Shown here in pieces: positions 44,773 to 53,049 of a stretch of 64,000 bases of DNA. The stretch spans positions 6,572,001 through 6,636,000 of the forward strand of contig NZ_JADBEB010000001.1 of assembly GCF_014874095.1 (NCBI RefSeq). The letters run 5' to 3'. Below the pieces are notes generated by a model that saw nothing but the letters and a program-made list of their open reading frames with translations, searched no databases and had not been told where the DNA came from. The DNA is from Plantactinospora soyae (GTDB taxonomy: Bacteria; Actinomycetota; Actinomycetes; Mycobacteriales; Micromonosporaceae). Numbering within the stretch: position 1 is the first letter of the stretch; the number at the start of each line of letters is the position of its first letter. A program made the translations under genes and the position numbers.

Positions 44773-44821
44773 GATTCGAGGTTGTCGCCTGCGATCCCCG
44801 GCGAGGTGGTAGGACTAGCGG

Positions 44822-45421
44822 GTGGGCATCGTGTCTCCAGGCTTCCAGGGTCGGCGTCGAGCGGCCGAGCCGAACCTGCCGCCCGGGCAGTACCTCACCG
44901 AGGACTTTCCGGTGCTCTCCGCCGGCCCCACCCCACGGGTGTCGCTGACGGACTGGGAGTTCGTGCTCAGCACCGAGACGGGTGCCGAGTCCCGCTGGTC
45001 CTGGGACGAGATGTGGGCGCTGCCCACCGAGACGCCGATGGTGGACATCCATTGCGTGACCCACTGGTCGAAGCTGGGCACGAACTGGCGCGGCGTCTCC
45101 ATCGACACCCTGCTGGACGGTGTCGACACCGCCGCCGACTACGCCCTGGTGCACTCGTACGGCGGCTACACCACCAACCTGCCCCTGGACGACCTGCGGG
45201 ACGGGCAGGCCTGGATCGTCCACCAGTACGACGGCGCCGACCTGCCGGCCGAACACGGCGGCCCGGCCCGGCTACTGGTGCCCCACCTGTACTTCTGGAA
45301 ATCCGCGAAGTGGGTGCGGGGCATCCGCCTCGGCCTGACCGACGAGCCCGGTTTCTGGGAGACCGCCGGCTATCACGACTACGGTGACCCATGGCGCGAA
45401 CAGCGATACCAGGGAGACTGA
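44822..45421 (+). CDS. sulfite oxidase-like molybdopterin oxidoreductase
   Basis: A 199-residue protein of the Oxidored_molyb family (YedY/SUOX-like). The molybdenum-ligand cysteine is in VDIHCVTHWSKLG (about residue 78), and HSYGGYTTNLPLDDL and HGGPARLLVPHLYFWKSAKWV are the conserved Moco-binding segments. There is no signal peptide or heme domain, so it is probably cytoplasmic. It overlaps the next gene by 31 bp, and that flavin reductase probably passes electrons to it. Confidence 0.9.
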   Translation: MGIVSPGFQGRRRAAEPNLPPGQYLTEDFPVLSAGPTPRVSLTDWEFVLSTETGAESRWSWDEMWALPTETPMVDIHCVTHWSKLGTNWRGVSIDTLLDGVDTAADYALVHSYGGYTTNLPLDDLRDGQAWIVHQYDGADLPAEHGGPARLLVPHLYFWKSAKWVRGIRLGLTDEPGFWETAGYHDYGDPWREQRYQGD

Positions 45422-46155
45422 CCAAGCGGGCCGGCTGGTGGGTCGCCCGCCTGGTCGAGCGCCGGGAGGAGACGGCCACCGCCTGCACGCTGGTGCTGGA
45501 GGTTCCCGACTGGCCGGGGCACCTGCCCGGCCAGCACGTCGACCTGCGGCTGACCGCCGAGGACGGCTACCAGGCGGCCCGCAGCTACTCGGTCTCCGCC
45601 CCGGCCGACGGCGAGCGGATCGAGGTGACCGTCCAGCGGGTGCCCGACGGAGAGGTCTCGCCGTACCTGATCGAGGGCCTGTCGGTCGGCGACCAGATCG
45701 AGGTCCGGGGTCCGGTCGGTGGCTATTTCATCTGGCGGATGACCGAACCCGCACCGGTGCTGCTGGTCGGGGGCGGCTCGGGCATCGCGCCGCTGATGGC
45801 CATGATCCGGGCCCGGCGGGCCGCCGGGAGCCGGGTGCCGTTCCGGCTGATCTACTCGGTCCGGAGCGAGCGCGACATCTACTTCGCCGACGAACTGCGC
45901 CGCCGGGTCCGGGACGACCAGGGGCTCGACGTGGCCTACGTCTACACCCGGGAGGTGCCGGAGAGTTCGCCCGCCCGGGCACACCGGATCGCGGTCGCCG
46001 ACCTGAACACCCACGGCTGGCCGCCCCAGCTCGAACCGACGAACTTCGTCTGCGGCCCGACCGGGTTCGTGGAGGCCGTCTCCGACATCCTGGTCGCGCT
46101 CGGTCACGAGCCCCGCCGGGTCAAGACCGAGCGGTTCGGTCCCACCGGGGCCTGA
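45391..46155 (+). CDS. FAD/NAD(P)-binding ferredoxin-reductase-type protein
   Basis: A 254-residue FNR-family reductase. FAD is bound by AARSYSVSAP, NAD(P) by VLLVGGGSGIAPLMAMI, and the C-terminal CGPTGFVEAV is typical. No 2Fe-2S domain is attached. It overlaps the sulfite-oxidase-like gene by 31 bp and is followed by a DUF6510 zinc-ribbon gene, a set that recurs in actinobacteria. It is likely the electron partner of the molybdoenzyme. Confidence 0.9.
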   Translation: MARTAIPGRLTKRAGWWVARLVERREETATACTLVLEVPDWPGHLPGQHVDLRLTAEDGYQAARSYSVSAPADGERIEVTVQRVPDGEVSPYLIEGLSVGDQIEVRGPVGGYFIWRMTEPAPVLLVGGGSGIAPLMAMIRARRAAGSRVPFRLIYSVRSERDIYFADELRRRVRDDQGLDVAYVYTREVPESSPARAHRIAVADLNTHGWPPQLEPTNFVCGPTGFVEAVSDILVALGHEPRRVKTERFGPTGA

Positions 46156-46161
46156 CGGCGC

Positions 46162-46274
46162 CGACGAGCGCAGCGAGGAGTGGACGTGACCGAGCGGAGC
46201 GAGGGAACCGGGCAGCTCAGTTGGCGGGGTCATGGCGATGACGAGCGCAGCGAGGAGACGACGTGACCGAGCAG
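46162..46274 (+). repeat. duplicated ribosome-site/start segment (ACGAGCGCAGCGAGGAG)
   Basis: The segment ACGAGCGCAGCGAGGAG, two variable bases, GACGTGACCGAGC occurs twice, at about 46163-46194 and 46240-46271, 77 bp apart. The second copy supplies the ribosome site and GTG of the DUF6510 gene; the first does the same for a 26-codon frame. Confidence 0.75.
46186..46266 (+). CDS. 26-residue upstream ORF coupled to the DUF6510 gene
   Basis: GTG 46186 has GAGGAG at a good distance and opens a 26-codon frame (VTERSEGTGQL to DDERSEETT). Its TGA overlaps the next GTG as GTGA. It exists because the start region is duplicated. It may be translated and coupled; a function for the peptide is not implied. 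Confidence 0.35.
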   Translation: MTERSEGTGQLSWRGHGDDERSEETT

Positions 46275-46589
46275 TTGTATCCGGAGCAGCCGAGGATGGA
46301 CTACGTGGACGGCAACATGCTGGCCGGCCCGTTGCAGGAGGTGTTCGCGGTGGACCTGACCACGGCCACCGGCCGGTGTGCCTCATGTGGACAGACCGGC
46401 CCGGTGGCCGCGTTGCGGGTCTACTCGAACGCACCTGGCGTGGTCGCCCGCTGCCCGTCCTGCACCGAGGTCATGCTCCGGCTGGTGCGTACGCCGAACA
46501 GCGCATGGTTGGACCTGCGCGGTGCGACCTTCCTGCAGATCCCGATGCCGGCGGAGTCGTTCACGACACCGGGGCCGGTCACGATGTAG
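46263..46589 (+). CDS. DUF6510 zinc-ribbon protein
   Basis: A 108-residue protein with two CxxC pairs (RCASCGQTG and ARCPSCTEV) forming a zinc ribbon. It opens with MDYVDGNMLAGPLQEVF, as in the family. GAGGAG precedes GTG 46263. It belongs to the molybdoenzyme/flavin-reductase group by position. Its 3' end overlaps the convergent MFS gene by 11 bp. Role unknown. Confidence 0.82.
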   Translation: MTEQLYPEQPRMDYVDGNMLAGPLQEVFAVDLTTATGRCASCGQTGPVAALRVYSNAPGVVARCPSCTEVMLRLVRTPNSAWLDLRGATFLQIPMPAESFTTPGPVTM

Positions 46590-47916
46590 CCTCCGCCGGC
46601 CCGGTGCCGTCGAACGCCGGCCCGGTGCCGTCGAATCTGCCGGTCGCGCCGAGCCGCCGCCAGAAGCCCAGGAGCAGTAGCGTCGTCGCCACCGCCGCTG
46701 TCCAGAACGGCACCGTGAGGCTGTCGGTTCCGGCCGCCAGGATTCCACCGAGCAGCGTACCGATCGCGGCGCCGCCGAGGTCGAGCAGCGAGTAGACGCT
46801 GTTCACCCGGCCACGCAGCTCATCGGGTACGAGTCGGGCCCGCAACGACATCACCAGCGCGCCCCAGACCATGGTGTGCACGCCGAACAGTGCCATGATC
46901 GTGCCCGCCAGCCACGGTTCGCGGGTCGCCGCCAGCACCGTGTGGGTGGTGATCTCGACGATCAGGCCCGCCCGTAACAGTGCCGGTGTCCCGAATCTCC
47001 TCCGTAGTCGGGGACTGAGCCAGGCGCCGAGCAGTCCGCCGACGGCGGAACTGGTCAGCAGTACGCCGAAACCGATCTCGTCCAGCCCGAGCCGCTGCCG
47101 GCAGTAGAGGACGAAGACCGCGAACGCGGCACAGAACACCACGTTCATCAGACAGAGGCAGACGGCCAGCATCCGCAGCACGGCCGACTCCCACATGGCC
47201 CGAAGGCCGACAGCGATCTCCGCGGCCAGGCTTCGATCAGCCCGCCGGCCCGCGTCCGGCTTCTCGGCCGGAGTGGGCCGCCAACGCAACGCGGTGAGCA
47301 GCAACGCGGCGACCACGAAGGTGACCGCGTTGAGCCCGAACGGCGACGCCACCGCCACCACGAAGAGGTACGCGCCGAAGGGTTTGGCGATGAACTGGTT
47401 GCCCACCACGAAGGTCGCCTGCAACCAGCCGTACGCCTGCTCCAGGCGTTGCTCGGGCACGATGTTGGGCAGCACCGACACGGCGGCGGTGTCGGCGAGG
47501 GTCTCGGCGACGCCGAGCAGGAAGAAGGCCACGTACACGGTCGGTACGGTGACGACCCCGGCCAGCGCGAGGCAGGCGAGGGTGCCGAGCACGACGGCCC
47601 GGCCGAGGTCGACCGCGATCATCACCCTGCGGCGGTCGAGCCGGTCCACCAACGCCCCGCCGGGCAGCGAGAACAGCAGCCAGGGCAGTTGTTGGACGAA
47701 CGCCGCCCCGGCGATCAGGGCCGGATCGTCGGTCAGCGAGGCGACCAGGAGCGGGCCGGCCACCGCCGTGACTCCGTCGCCGATGTTGGAGATCGCGCTG
47801 GCGGACCAGAGCTTGCCGAACTCCCGACCGAGCCGGGGCACCGGCCGCTCGGAGATAGGACGGTCAGGGGCGGATTCTTCGGGTACGGACTGGTTCGGCG
47901 TGGCGGCGGCGGTCAT
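46579..47916 (-). CDS. MFS exporter (MFS_3/EntS-like)
   Basis: A 445-residue, 12-helix transporter. It opens FGKLWSASAISNIGDGV, with the motif-A-like loop PGGALVDRLDRRRVM and the second-half ARLVPDELRGRVNSVY, typical of EntS/macrolide-type exporters. Start codons GTG 47970 to ATG 47916 are all possible; I chose ATG 47916. Its C terminus ends with a 7-residue tandem repeat (FDGTGPA twice) from a 21-bp duplication at 46595-46635. Upstream lies a leader-peptide frame with alternative hairpins, suggesting antibiotic-responsive attenuation. Confidence 0.82.
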   Translation of the reverse strand: MTAAATPNQSVPEESAPDRPISERPVPRLGREFGKLWSASAISNIGDGVTAVAGPLLVASLTDDPALIAGAAFVQQLPWLLFSLPGGALVDRLDRRRVMIAVDLGRAVVLGTLACLALAGVVTVPTVYVAFFLLGVAETLADTAAVSVLPNIVPEQRLEQAYGWLQATFVVGNQFIAKPFGAYLFVVAVASPFGLNAVTFVVAALLLTALRWRPTPAEKPDAGRRADRSLAAEIAVGLRAMWESAVLRMLAVCLCLMNVVFCAAFAVFVLYCRQRLGLDEIGFGVLLTSSAVGGLLGAWLSPRLRRRFGTPALLRAGLIVEITTHTVLAATREPWLAGTIMALFGVHTMVWGALVMSLRARLVPDELRGRVNSVYSLLDLGGAAIGTLLGGILAAGTDSLTVPFWTAAVATTLLLLGFWRRLGATGRFDGTGPAFDGTGPAEATS

Positions 47917-48135
47917 CGGTACCACCGCCGGTGGGCCGGGCAGGAACACTCTCTCCACGTGCGCGGGCACGCGGAGTTGACGTACGGGAACAAGGAAGTC
48001 TCCTCGGAAGCGATGAGGTGGCGCCGGATGGAGGCGCCGGAAATCGGACCGTCGGGATCGGCGGTCGATGGATCGCTCCGAGGCGGAAGCCCGGGGTGGA
48101 CGGATGGCGCCGGCCTGGTCAGTTACCAGTAGAGA

Positions 48136-48176
48136 TGCCCGGTCACCAGGACGGCTGCCCGGTCACCAGGACCGGG
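48136..48176 (-). promoter_or_regulatory. attenuator-like hairpin with duplicated arm
   Basis: A 20-bp unit containing TGCCCGGTCACCAGGAC occurs twice in tandem (48136-48152 and 48156-48172). CCCGGTC (48158-48164) and GACCGGG (48170-48176) form a 7-bp stem with a 5-base loop. In the transcript the first arm can pair with either of two identical downstream arms, giving mutually exclusive structures directly after the leader ORF. Confidence 0.5.
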
Positions 48177-48183
48177 TGCGACG

Positions 48184-48249
48184 TCAGCGAGCGGTGGACT
48201 TCCGCGTCGAAGCGGAGATCTGCACCGTGCCGAGGAGAGCAATGCTCAT
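48184..48249 (-). CDS. 21-residue leader peptide upstream of the MFS exporter
   Basis: ATG 48249 has a perfect AGGAGG (48256-48261 on this strand) six bases upstream, the best ribosome site in the window. It encodes 21 residues opening MSIALLGTV and ending KSTAR. The stop lies eight bases before a hairpin with a duplicated arm, and the MFS exporter starts about 270 bp further. Ribosome stalling here could shift the hairpin. This is inferred from layout only. Confidence 0.5.
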   Translation of the reverse strand: MSIALLGTVQISASTRKSTAR

Positions 48250-48441
48250 GATCAGCCTCCTGATGTCGCCGATGAATGTCGGACGCTACCCGCGGCCGAC
48301 CGCGACCGGCAAGCCTGCGGCGGGCGGCTAGACTGGGCCGCAACGGTTTCCCGTCGATGGCCCGTGTGCGCCGCGAAGCACATCTCAGATGATTGAAACC
48401 TGTCTGATTGACACCTGTCGCGGCGGAGCCGCCGTCCTCCG

Positions 48442-48960
48442 GTGAGCCCGGCGATCCGGGTCCGCCCCCGTCGTGAGTTGACCGCCGCACGTCGTCCCCG
48501 GGCCCACCGCTGCTGGGGCCACCTCGTCGCGGCTCCACTGTGGCCAATGCACGGCGCCAACCTCGGCACGTTGCTGCGGACCTGCGACGCGGTGGGCGCG
48601 TGTCTGGCCGTACCGCCCTGGCGCTGGGTCGACGAGGCCGTGGCACGTGGCAACACGTTGCGCCGGCCGAGTTGCGTCCACCGGGTCGGTAACCCGCTGA
48701 GCTGGCTGGCCGCGCAGCGGTCGGCCGGGGCGCGGATCCTCGGCGTCGAACTGGCCGAGGAAGCGGTCCGACTCGCCGACCTGCCGCCGGCCCGGCACCG
48801 CACCATCGTGGTGCTCGGGCACGAGGCCACCGGCATTCCGGCGGAGGCCCTCGACACCCTCGACGCGGCGGTGGAGATCCCGATGGTCGGCACCGGGCTG
48901 AGCCTGAACGTCGCGGTGGCCGGTTCGCTGGTTCTCTACAAGCTGGCCGGTTTGCTGTGA
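48442..48960 (+). CDS. SpoU/TrmH-family RNA 2'-O-methyltransferase
   Basis: A 172-residue SPOUT enzyme. The three family motifs are present: NLGTLLRTCDAVGA (motif 1), TIVVLGHEATGIP (motif 2) and EIPMVGTGLSLNVAVAGSLVLYK (motif 3, where SAM is bound in the knot). There is no N-terminal RNA-binding extension, so it resembles TrmL-like short members. GTG 48442 has only a weak ribosome site. The exact tRNA or rRNA site is unknown. Confidence 0.87.
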   Translation: MSPAIRVRPRRELTAARRPRAHRCWGHLVAAPLWPMHGANLGTLLRTCDAVGACLAVPPWRWVDEAVARGNTLRRPSCVHRVGNPLSWLAAQRSAGARILGVELAEEAVRLADLPPARHRTIVVLGHEATGIPAEALDTLDAAVEIPMVGTGLSLNVAVAGSLVLYKLAGLL

Positions 48961-49038
48961 CGGCGGGGTTGATCGGCTGTGTCGCGGCTGCTACGGAACG
49001 AGCCCGACGCCGGACCGCGCGGTGTCGGACGCCGGCCC

Positions 49039-49044
49039 TACACT
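49039..49044 (+). promoter_or_regulatory. -10 element TACACT for a leaderless DUF4132 transcript
   Basis: TACACT is eight bases before ATG 49053, with no ribosome site between them. Confidence 0.5.
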
Positions 49045-49052
49045 CCGGCGGC

Positions 49053-51500
49053 ATGACGGACGTAACCGCCGAAGTGCCCGAGGCACCATCGACGACGGTG
49101 ATGTCGGTGCCGCTGTCGCCGTACGCGACCGAACTGCTGCGCGTGTTGACCAGTACGGCGGACGAGCCCGATCCGGCCGCCCGACGGGGCGTCGACCTGT
49201 CCCGGATCGACAATCGGGAGCTCGGGGTGCTGCTCGCGGTCGCCCGCGAACGACCCGCCCACGAACTACCCGCCCTGCATCCCAGCCGGGAGCTTCGCTG
49301 GGCCTTGACGACCGCACTGGAGAACCGGCAGACCCGCTTCACCCCCGAGTCGTGCGCCGCGGTGCTGGCGGCGCTGGTGAAGGAGTCCCAGGCCGACCGG
49401 GCCACCGGCAATCCGCTGCTGGCCGTCAGCGCACTGCTCCGGTGCGACGGTGAATGGCCGGCGAGCGCGGCGCGGTCGGCGGGAGCCATCGTCCGGGCGA
49501 TGATCGCGCGGGCTCGGTTCGAGCAGCCGTACGCGATGGCGGCGCTGACCGGGCTCGCCGGTGGCTTCACCCGGGCGGCGCTGAACACGGTGTTCCGTTG
49601 GTCGCTCGGCCCGATCGCCCGGGACGAGGTGGACCTGCTGGTGAAGCTCGGGATGCCGGCCCAGGCGCTGGTGGCCGAGGTCTGCCGGGACCGGCCGTAC
49701 CCGTCGATGCCGCAGCTTCCCGACGCGTGGCAGCGGCTGGCGGCCATCACCGAGTACGCCGACTTCGCCCGTCGGGCGCTCGACGCCGCGCAGGCCCGGG
49801 TCGCCGCGATCCAGGCCGGTGAGCTGCCGTACGTCGCGGACAAGGCGTTCGCCCCGGACGAGGTCGAGGTGCTGGCCCGGGCCGTCCGGATCGCGTTGTC
49901 CCGCAACGAGACGTGGCTGCCGGAGCTGCTCCGGTCGCTGCTACCCGGCATCGCGGTCGCCCCGACCAGCGCGAAGACGCTGCCGTCGCAGGCACTGCTC
50001 TACGAGGTCGCCCGGGCGGCCGGGGACTTTCCCACCCCGGAGGCGCTGGCCGCGCTGGTCGCCGTCCGGGGCGTGGTTCGGCACAAGGGCGTGCCGAGGC
50101 ATCTCGACCGGTTGTGCAAGCGGATCGAGCGGGCGCTCGCGGAGCGGCAGGACACCGTGCTGACCCTGCCCGATCTCGGGTTCGACTCCGCCGGGACGCG
50201 TGCCGTCGAGGTCGGCGGCCACCCGGCGGTGCTGGTCGCGTCGGACGAGGTCGTACTGCGGTGGCGGCGCGGGGACGGAACGCTGACGGCGACGGTGCCG
50301 GCGGCGGTACGGCGGGACCACCCCGACGAACTCAAGGAGCTGCGCGGTCGGGTCAAACAGGCCCGGGACCAGGTGTCGGCACTCGTCCGGACCCTGGAGG
50401 CGGGATATCCGGCGGCGTCGGCGCGGCCGTACGCGGATTGGCGTGCCGGGTTGGCGACGAACGGCCTCGGCTGGCAGATCGCCCGGCGACTGATCTGGGA
50501 GGTCCAGCACCCCGACGGCGGACAGTGGCAGGCGGTCCTGCCGGACGGCGATGCCGACGACGAGCGGTTCGTGGACGCGTCCGGGGTGTCGGTGGCCCGG
50601 CCGGAGCCGGACGCCGCACTTCGACTGTGGCACCCGATCCGGTCCAGTGCCGACGAGGTCCGCGCCTGGCGGGACCTGCTCACCGAGCGGCAGCTGCGCC
50701 AGCCGGTACGCCAGGCGTTCCGCGAGGTGTATCTGCTGACCCCGGCCGAGGAGGCGACCGGGACCTACTCGCTGCGGTTCGCCGCGCACGTCGTGCACTA
50801 CCGCCAGCTGTATCCGCTGCTGCGCTCGCGTGGCTGGACGACCCGGATGCTCGGACCGTGGGACGGCGGCGACGAGGCGCAGGCGTACCGGGTGCTGGCG
50901 GCGGGGACGTGGCGGATCGGCTTCCACCACGACTACCTCGGCGAGGAGGATCTGGAGTGCGCCAGCACCGGCCGGGTGTGGTTCGAGCGGCCGATCGAGG
51001 GGGCCTGGCGGACCGAGCCGCTGACCGAGGTGCCGATCGTCGTGTTCAGCGAGGCGATGCGGGACGTGGACCTGTTCGTCTCGGTGACCTCGATCGCCGC
51101 CGATCCTTACTGGACGGACCGCCGGACGGAGTACGTCGACTACTGGCGTGCCGAGAGTCGTCGGGAACTCGGGATGACGGCTCAGGTACGACGTACCGCG
51201 CTGGAGCGGATCCTGCCCCGTACGAAGATCGCGGACCGGTGCACGTTGACCGATCGGTATCTCGTGGTCCGGGGGGAGCTGCGGACGTACAAGATCCATC
51301 TGGGTAGCGCGAACATCCTGATGGAGCCGGACGACGCGTACCTGTGCATCGTGCCGTCCCGGCGGAAGGCGCCCGGCGACATCTTCCTGCCCTTCGAGGA
51401 GGACCGGCTCGGTCTGATCCTCAGCAAGGCGTTCCTGCTCGCCGAGGACACCCGGATCACCGACGAGTCGATTCTGCTGCAGTTGCGTACCCGGCTCTGA
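49053..51500 (+). CDS. DUF4132 domain protein
   Basis: An 815-residue soluble protein. The N-terminal 400 residues are helical, repeat-like and alanine-rich. The C-terminal DUF4132 region (about 450-620) contains WEVQHPDGGQWQAVLP, LWHPIRSSADEVRAWRDLL, RQPVRQAFREVYLLTPAE and RFAAHVVHYRQLYPLLRSRGW. Family members (MolR-like) were linked to molybdate response in Escherichia coli without a settled mechanism; actinobacteria encode several copies. ATG 49053 follows a leaderless -10. A large hairpin ends the transcript. Confidence 0.85.
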   Translation: MTDVTAEVPEAPSTTVMSVPLSPYATELLRVLTSTADEPDPAARRGVDLSRIDNRELGVLLAVARERPAHELPALHPSRELRWALTTALENRQTRFTPESCAAVLAALVKESQADRATGNPLLAVSALLRCDGEWPASAARSAGAIVRAMIARARFEQPYAMAALTGLAGGFTRAALNTVFRWSLGPIARDEVDLLVKLGMPAQALVAEVCRDRPYPSMPQLPDAWQRLAAITEYADFARRALDAAQARVAAIQAGELPYVADKAFAPDEVEVLARAVRIALSRNETWLPELLRSLLPGIAVAPTSAKTLPSQALLYEVARAAGDFPTPEALAALVAVRGVVRHKGVPRHLDRLCKRIERALAERQDTVLTLPDLGFDSAGTRAVEVGGHPAVLVASDEVVLRWRRGDGTLTATVPAAVRRDHPDELKELRGRVKQARDQVSALVRTLEAGYPAASARPYADWRAGLATNGLGWQIARRLIWEVQHPDGGQWQAVLPDGDADDERFVDASGVSVARPEPDAALRLWHPIRSSADEVRAWRDLLTERQLRQPVRQAFREVYLLTPAEEATGTYSLRFAAHVVHYRQLYPLLRSRGWTTRMLGPWDGGDEAQAYRVLAAGTWRIGFHHDYLGEEDLECASTGRVWFERPIEGAWRTEPLTEVPIVVFSEAMRDVDLFVSVTSIAADPYWTDRRTEYVDYWRAESRRELGMTAQVRRTALERILPRTKIADRCTLTDRYLVVRGELRTYKIHLGSANILMEPDDAYLCIVPSRRKAPGDIFLPFEEDRLGLILSKAFLLAEDTRITDESILLQLRTRL

Positions 51501-51509
51501 CCGCCGCCG

Positions 51510-51558
51510 GACCGGTCGAGGCCCGGCACGCGGGGTGCGTGCCGGGCCTCGGCCGGTC
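51510..51558. terminator. 22-bp bidirectional hairpin
   Basis: Two 22-base arms (51510-51531 and 51537-51558) pair with a single mismatch around a GGGGT loop. It sits ten bases after the DUF4132 stop and just before the convergent HAAS gene end. Confidence 0.75.
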
Positions 51559-51569
51559 GTCAGGCGTGG

Positions 51570-52523
51570 TCAGCCGCGCTGTTGGCCCATCGAGCGGACG
51601 CCGTCGATCACGTCCCAGATCACGATCACGGCCATGACCACGGTGCTGACGGTGGCGACCGTTCCGAGGTTGTCGCCCTCGCGGAACCACTCGAAGTGCT
51701 GGACGAACGCCGGGTTGAACAGCCGGTCGGAGAGGATCAGCCAGGCGGCCGGCACCGCGAACGCCAGGTGCAGCCCGACGTTGACCCCGATCAGCGGCCA
51801 GGTCCAGCGCCCGACGCGGTATTTGACGATCTCGAAGACCACGCTGGCTACCAGCGCGGCGATAAGGACCGGTAGCCAGGAGGTCCACAGCGCCGGGTCG
51901 ATGATCGGGATGTTGGTGCCGTCGGCGGTCTCCACCCACGAGCGGAAGTGCTGGAGGGGGAGGTACGCGATGGCGAAGAGGAGCCAGGCGACCGCCGTGG
52001 CGGTGCCCGCCAACGAGATCTCGCGGTCGACCGGGGCGTTGGGAAGCTCGTCGACGTTCCAGTCGGCGAGACCCTGCACCGGTGTGGTGCGTTCGAGGAT
52101 GGCGAAGGTCAGGGTGAGCCAGAAGGCGACGTGCACCGCCACCTCGATCGCCGTGCCGATCCCGGACCCGATCGCGCCGCCCACCCCGACGCTCCCGTCG
52201 GCCGCGCTGGAGACGGCGTCCACGGTGCCGACGATCGCCGGGACCAGGGAGAGCAGGAGTCGCAGCAGCCGTCGCCAGATCAGGTAGTAGGCGGGGCCGA
52301 TGAGCTGCAACCGGCGGTCGGCGTACCGGGCGGCGAGCCGCTCGGGGTTGCCGAGTTCGGTGAGCACCTCTCGCTCGGCGGTGACGGGGTCCTGTCCGTT
52401 GCCTGTCCGGTCTTCGATCATGTCCTCGATCGAGCCGCGGAGTTCGGCGGCGATCTCCTCGCGGCGGGCGGCAGGCACCGAGGGCAGGGTGGCGGCGAGG
52501 TAGCGGTCGGTCAGGGTGTTCAT
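51570..52523 (-). CDS. HAAS-domain membrane protein partner of PadR
   Basis: A 317-residue protein. The N-terminal HAAS domain (about 1-70) reads TDRYLAATLPSVPAARREEIAAELRGSIEDMI (two segments) with TELGNPERLAARY, then five or six transmembrane helices. HAAS domains are signalling partners of PadR regulators and permeases. ATG 52523 overlaps the PadR stop as ATGA, a tightly coupled pair. The sensed signal is unknown. Confidence 0.85.
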   Translation of the reverse strand: MNTLTDRYLAATLPSVPAARREEIAAELRGSIEDMIEDRTGNGQDPVTAEREVLTELGNPERLAARYADRRLQLIGPAYYLIWRRLLRLLLSLVPAIVGTVDAVSSAADGSVGVGGAIGSGIGTAIEVAVHVAFWLTLTFAILERTTPVQGLADWNVDELPNAPVDREISLAGTATAVAWLLFAIAYLPLQHFRSWVETADGTNIPIIDPALWTSWLPVLIAALVASVVFEIVKYRVGRWTWPLIGVNVGLHLAFAVPAAWLILSDRLFNPAFVQHFEWFREGDNLGTVATVSTVVMAVIVIWDVIDGVRSMGQQRG

Positions 52524-52861
52524 CGGTCCATTCCTTCGGTCAGCCCGGTCACGGAAATCTGGATGGCGGCGAGGTCGTCGAGGAGTAGTCGCAGGATCGA
52601 CTCGCCCTCGTCGCTGGTGCGGTAGAACTTGCGCGGCCGGCTCTCTTCGGTGTTCCACTCGCTCGTCACCAGGCCCTGCTCCTCGAGCCGGCGCAACAGC
52701 GGGTAGAGGGTGTTGGCGTCCACCGGAAAGCCGTGCTTCGTGAGGCGTTGGAGCAGCGCGTATCCGTAGTCGGGTCGTCGTAGCGCCACGAGGCTCGCCA
52801 CGACGACCGTGCCTCGTCGTAGCTCCTGGAGGTGTGTCCGCAGGAGGTCATCGCTAACCAT
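52520..52861 (-). CDS. PadR-family transcriptional regulator
   Basis: A 113-residue winged-helix repressor of the short PadR-s2 type: LRRGTVVVASLVALRRPDYGYALLQRL, VDANTLYPLLRRLEEQGLV and RKFYRTSDEGE. It leads the HAAS gene. The promoter upstream has a palindrome placed between -35 and -10, so autorepression is likely. Confidence 0.92.
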   Translation of the reverse strand: MVSDDLLRTHLQELRRGTVVVASLVALRRPDYGYALLQRLTKHGFPVDANTLYPLLRRLEEQGLVTSEWNTEESRPRKFYRTSDEGESILRLLLDDLAAIQISVTGLTEGMDR

Positions 52862-52868
52862 GCGTCGT

Positions 52869-52898
52869 ACTTTACTGTGTGAGACACACTATTGTCTA
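52869..52898 (-). promoter_or_regulatory. PadR promoter with operator in the spacer
   Basis: On the minus strand: -35 TAGACA (52893-52898), 18-bp spacer, -10 TAAAGT (52869-52874), then seven bases to the ATG, a leaderless layout. The inverted repeat TGTGT-ctc-ACACA (52876-52888) occupies the spacer, an ideal repressor position. Confidence 0.65.
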
Positions 52899-53004
52899 GC
52901 GGGACAGCATTGCGCCCGACAGGGGTATGGGCGTACCTGGGGAACTAGGGCTATCTCGGGATGAAGTGCGACATCCGGCTCGGTCCCGGGTGGCCGGCGG
53001 GCGT

Positions 53005-53028
53005 GTATTTTAGTAATGGCTATAAATC
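53005..53028. promoter_or_regulatory. operator copy 1 upstream of the TetR gene
   Basis: A 24-bp AT-rich element (TTTTAGTAAT core, TATAAAT end) that matches 18 of 24 positions of the element at 53922-53945. It lies 21 bp before ATG 53050, so the TetR is likely autoregulated. Confidence 0.55.
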
Positions 53029-53049
53029 CGACCGAACCGGAAGGCGATC

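Larger units (their letters stand above)
47971..48441. other. intergenic region between the MFS and SpoU genes
   Basis: Beyond the leader ORF and hairpin (48136-48249) I see only GGCGCC-type short palindromes (about 48021-48039) and, on the minus strand near 47984-47998, GAGGAG before a TTG that opens a 25-codon frame whose TGA overlaps ATG 47916. The rest, 48262-48441, must contain the promoters of the divergent SpoU and leader transcripts. Confidence 0.4.

Noticed and set aside
48143-49951. 602-codon minus-strand frame
   Set aside because: Ser/Arg/Ala-rich antisense of the SpoU and DUF4132 genes; no ribosome site or motif.
49941-51299. 452-codon minus-strand frame inside the DUF4132 gene
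   Set aside because: Antisense shadow; DUF4132 motifs are on the plus strand.
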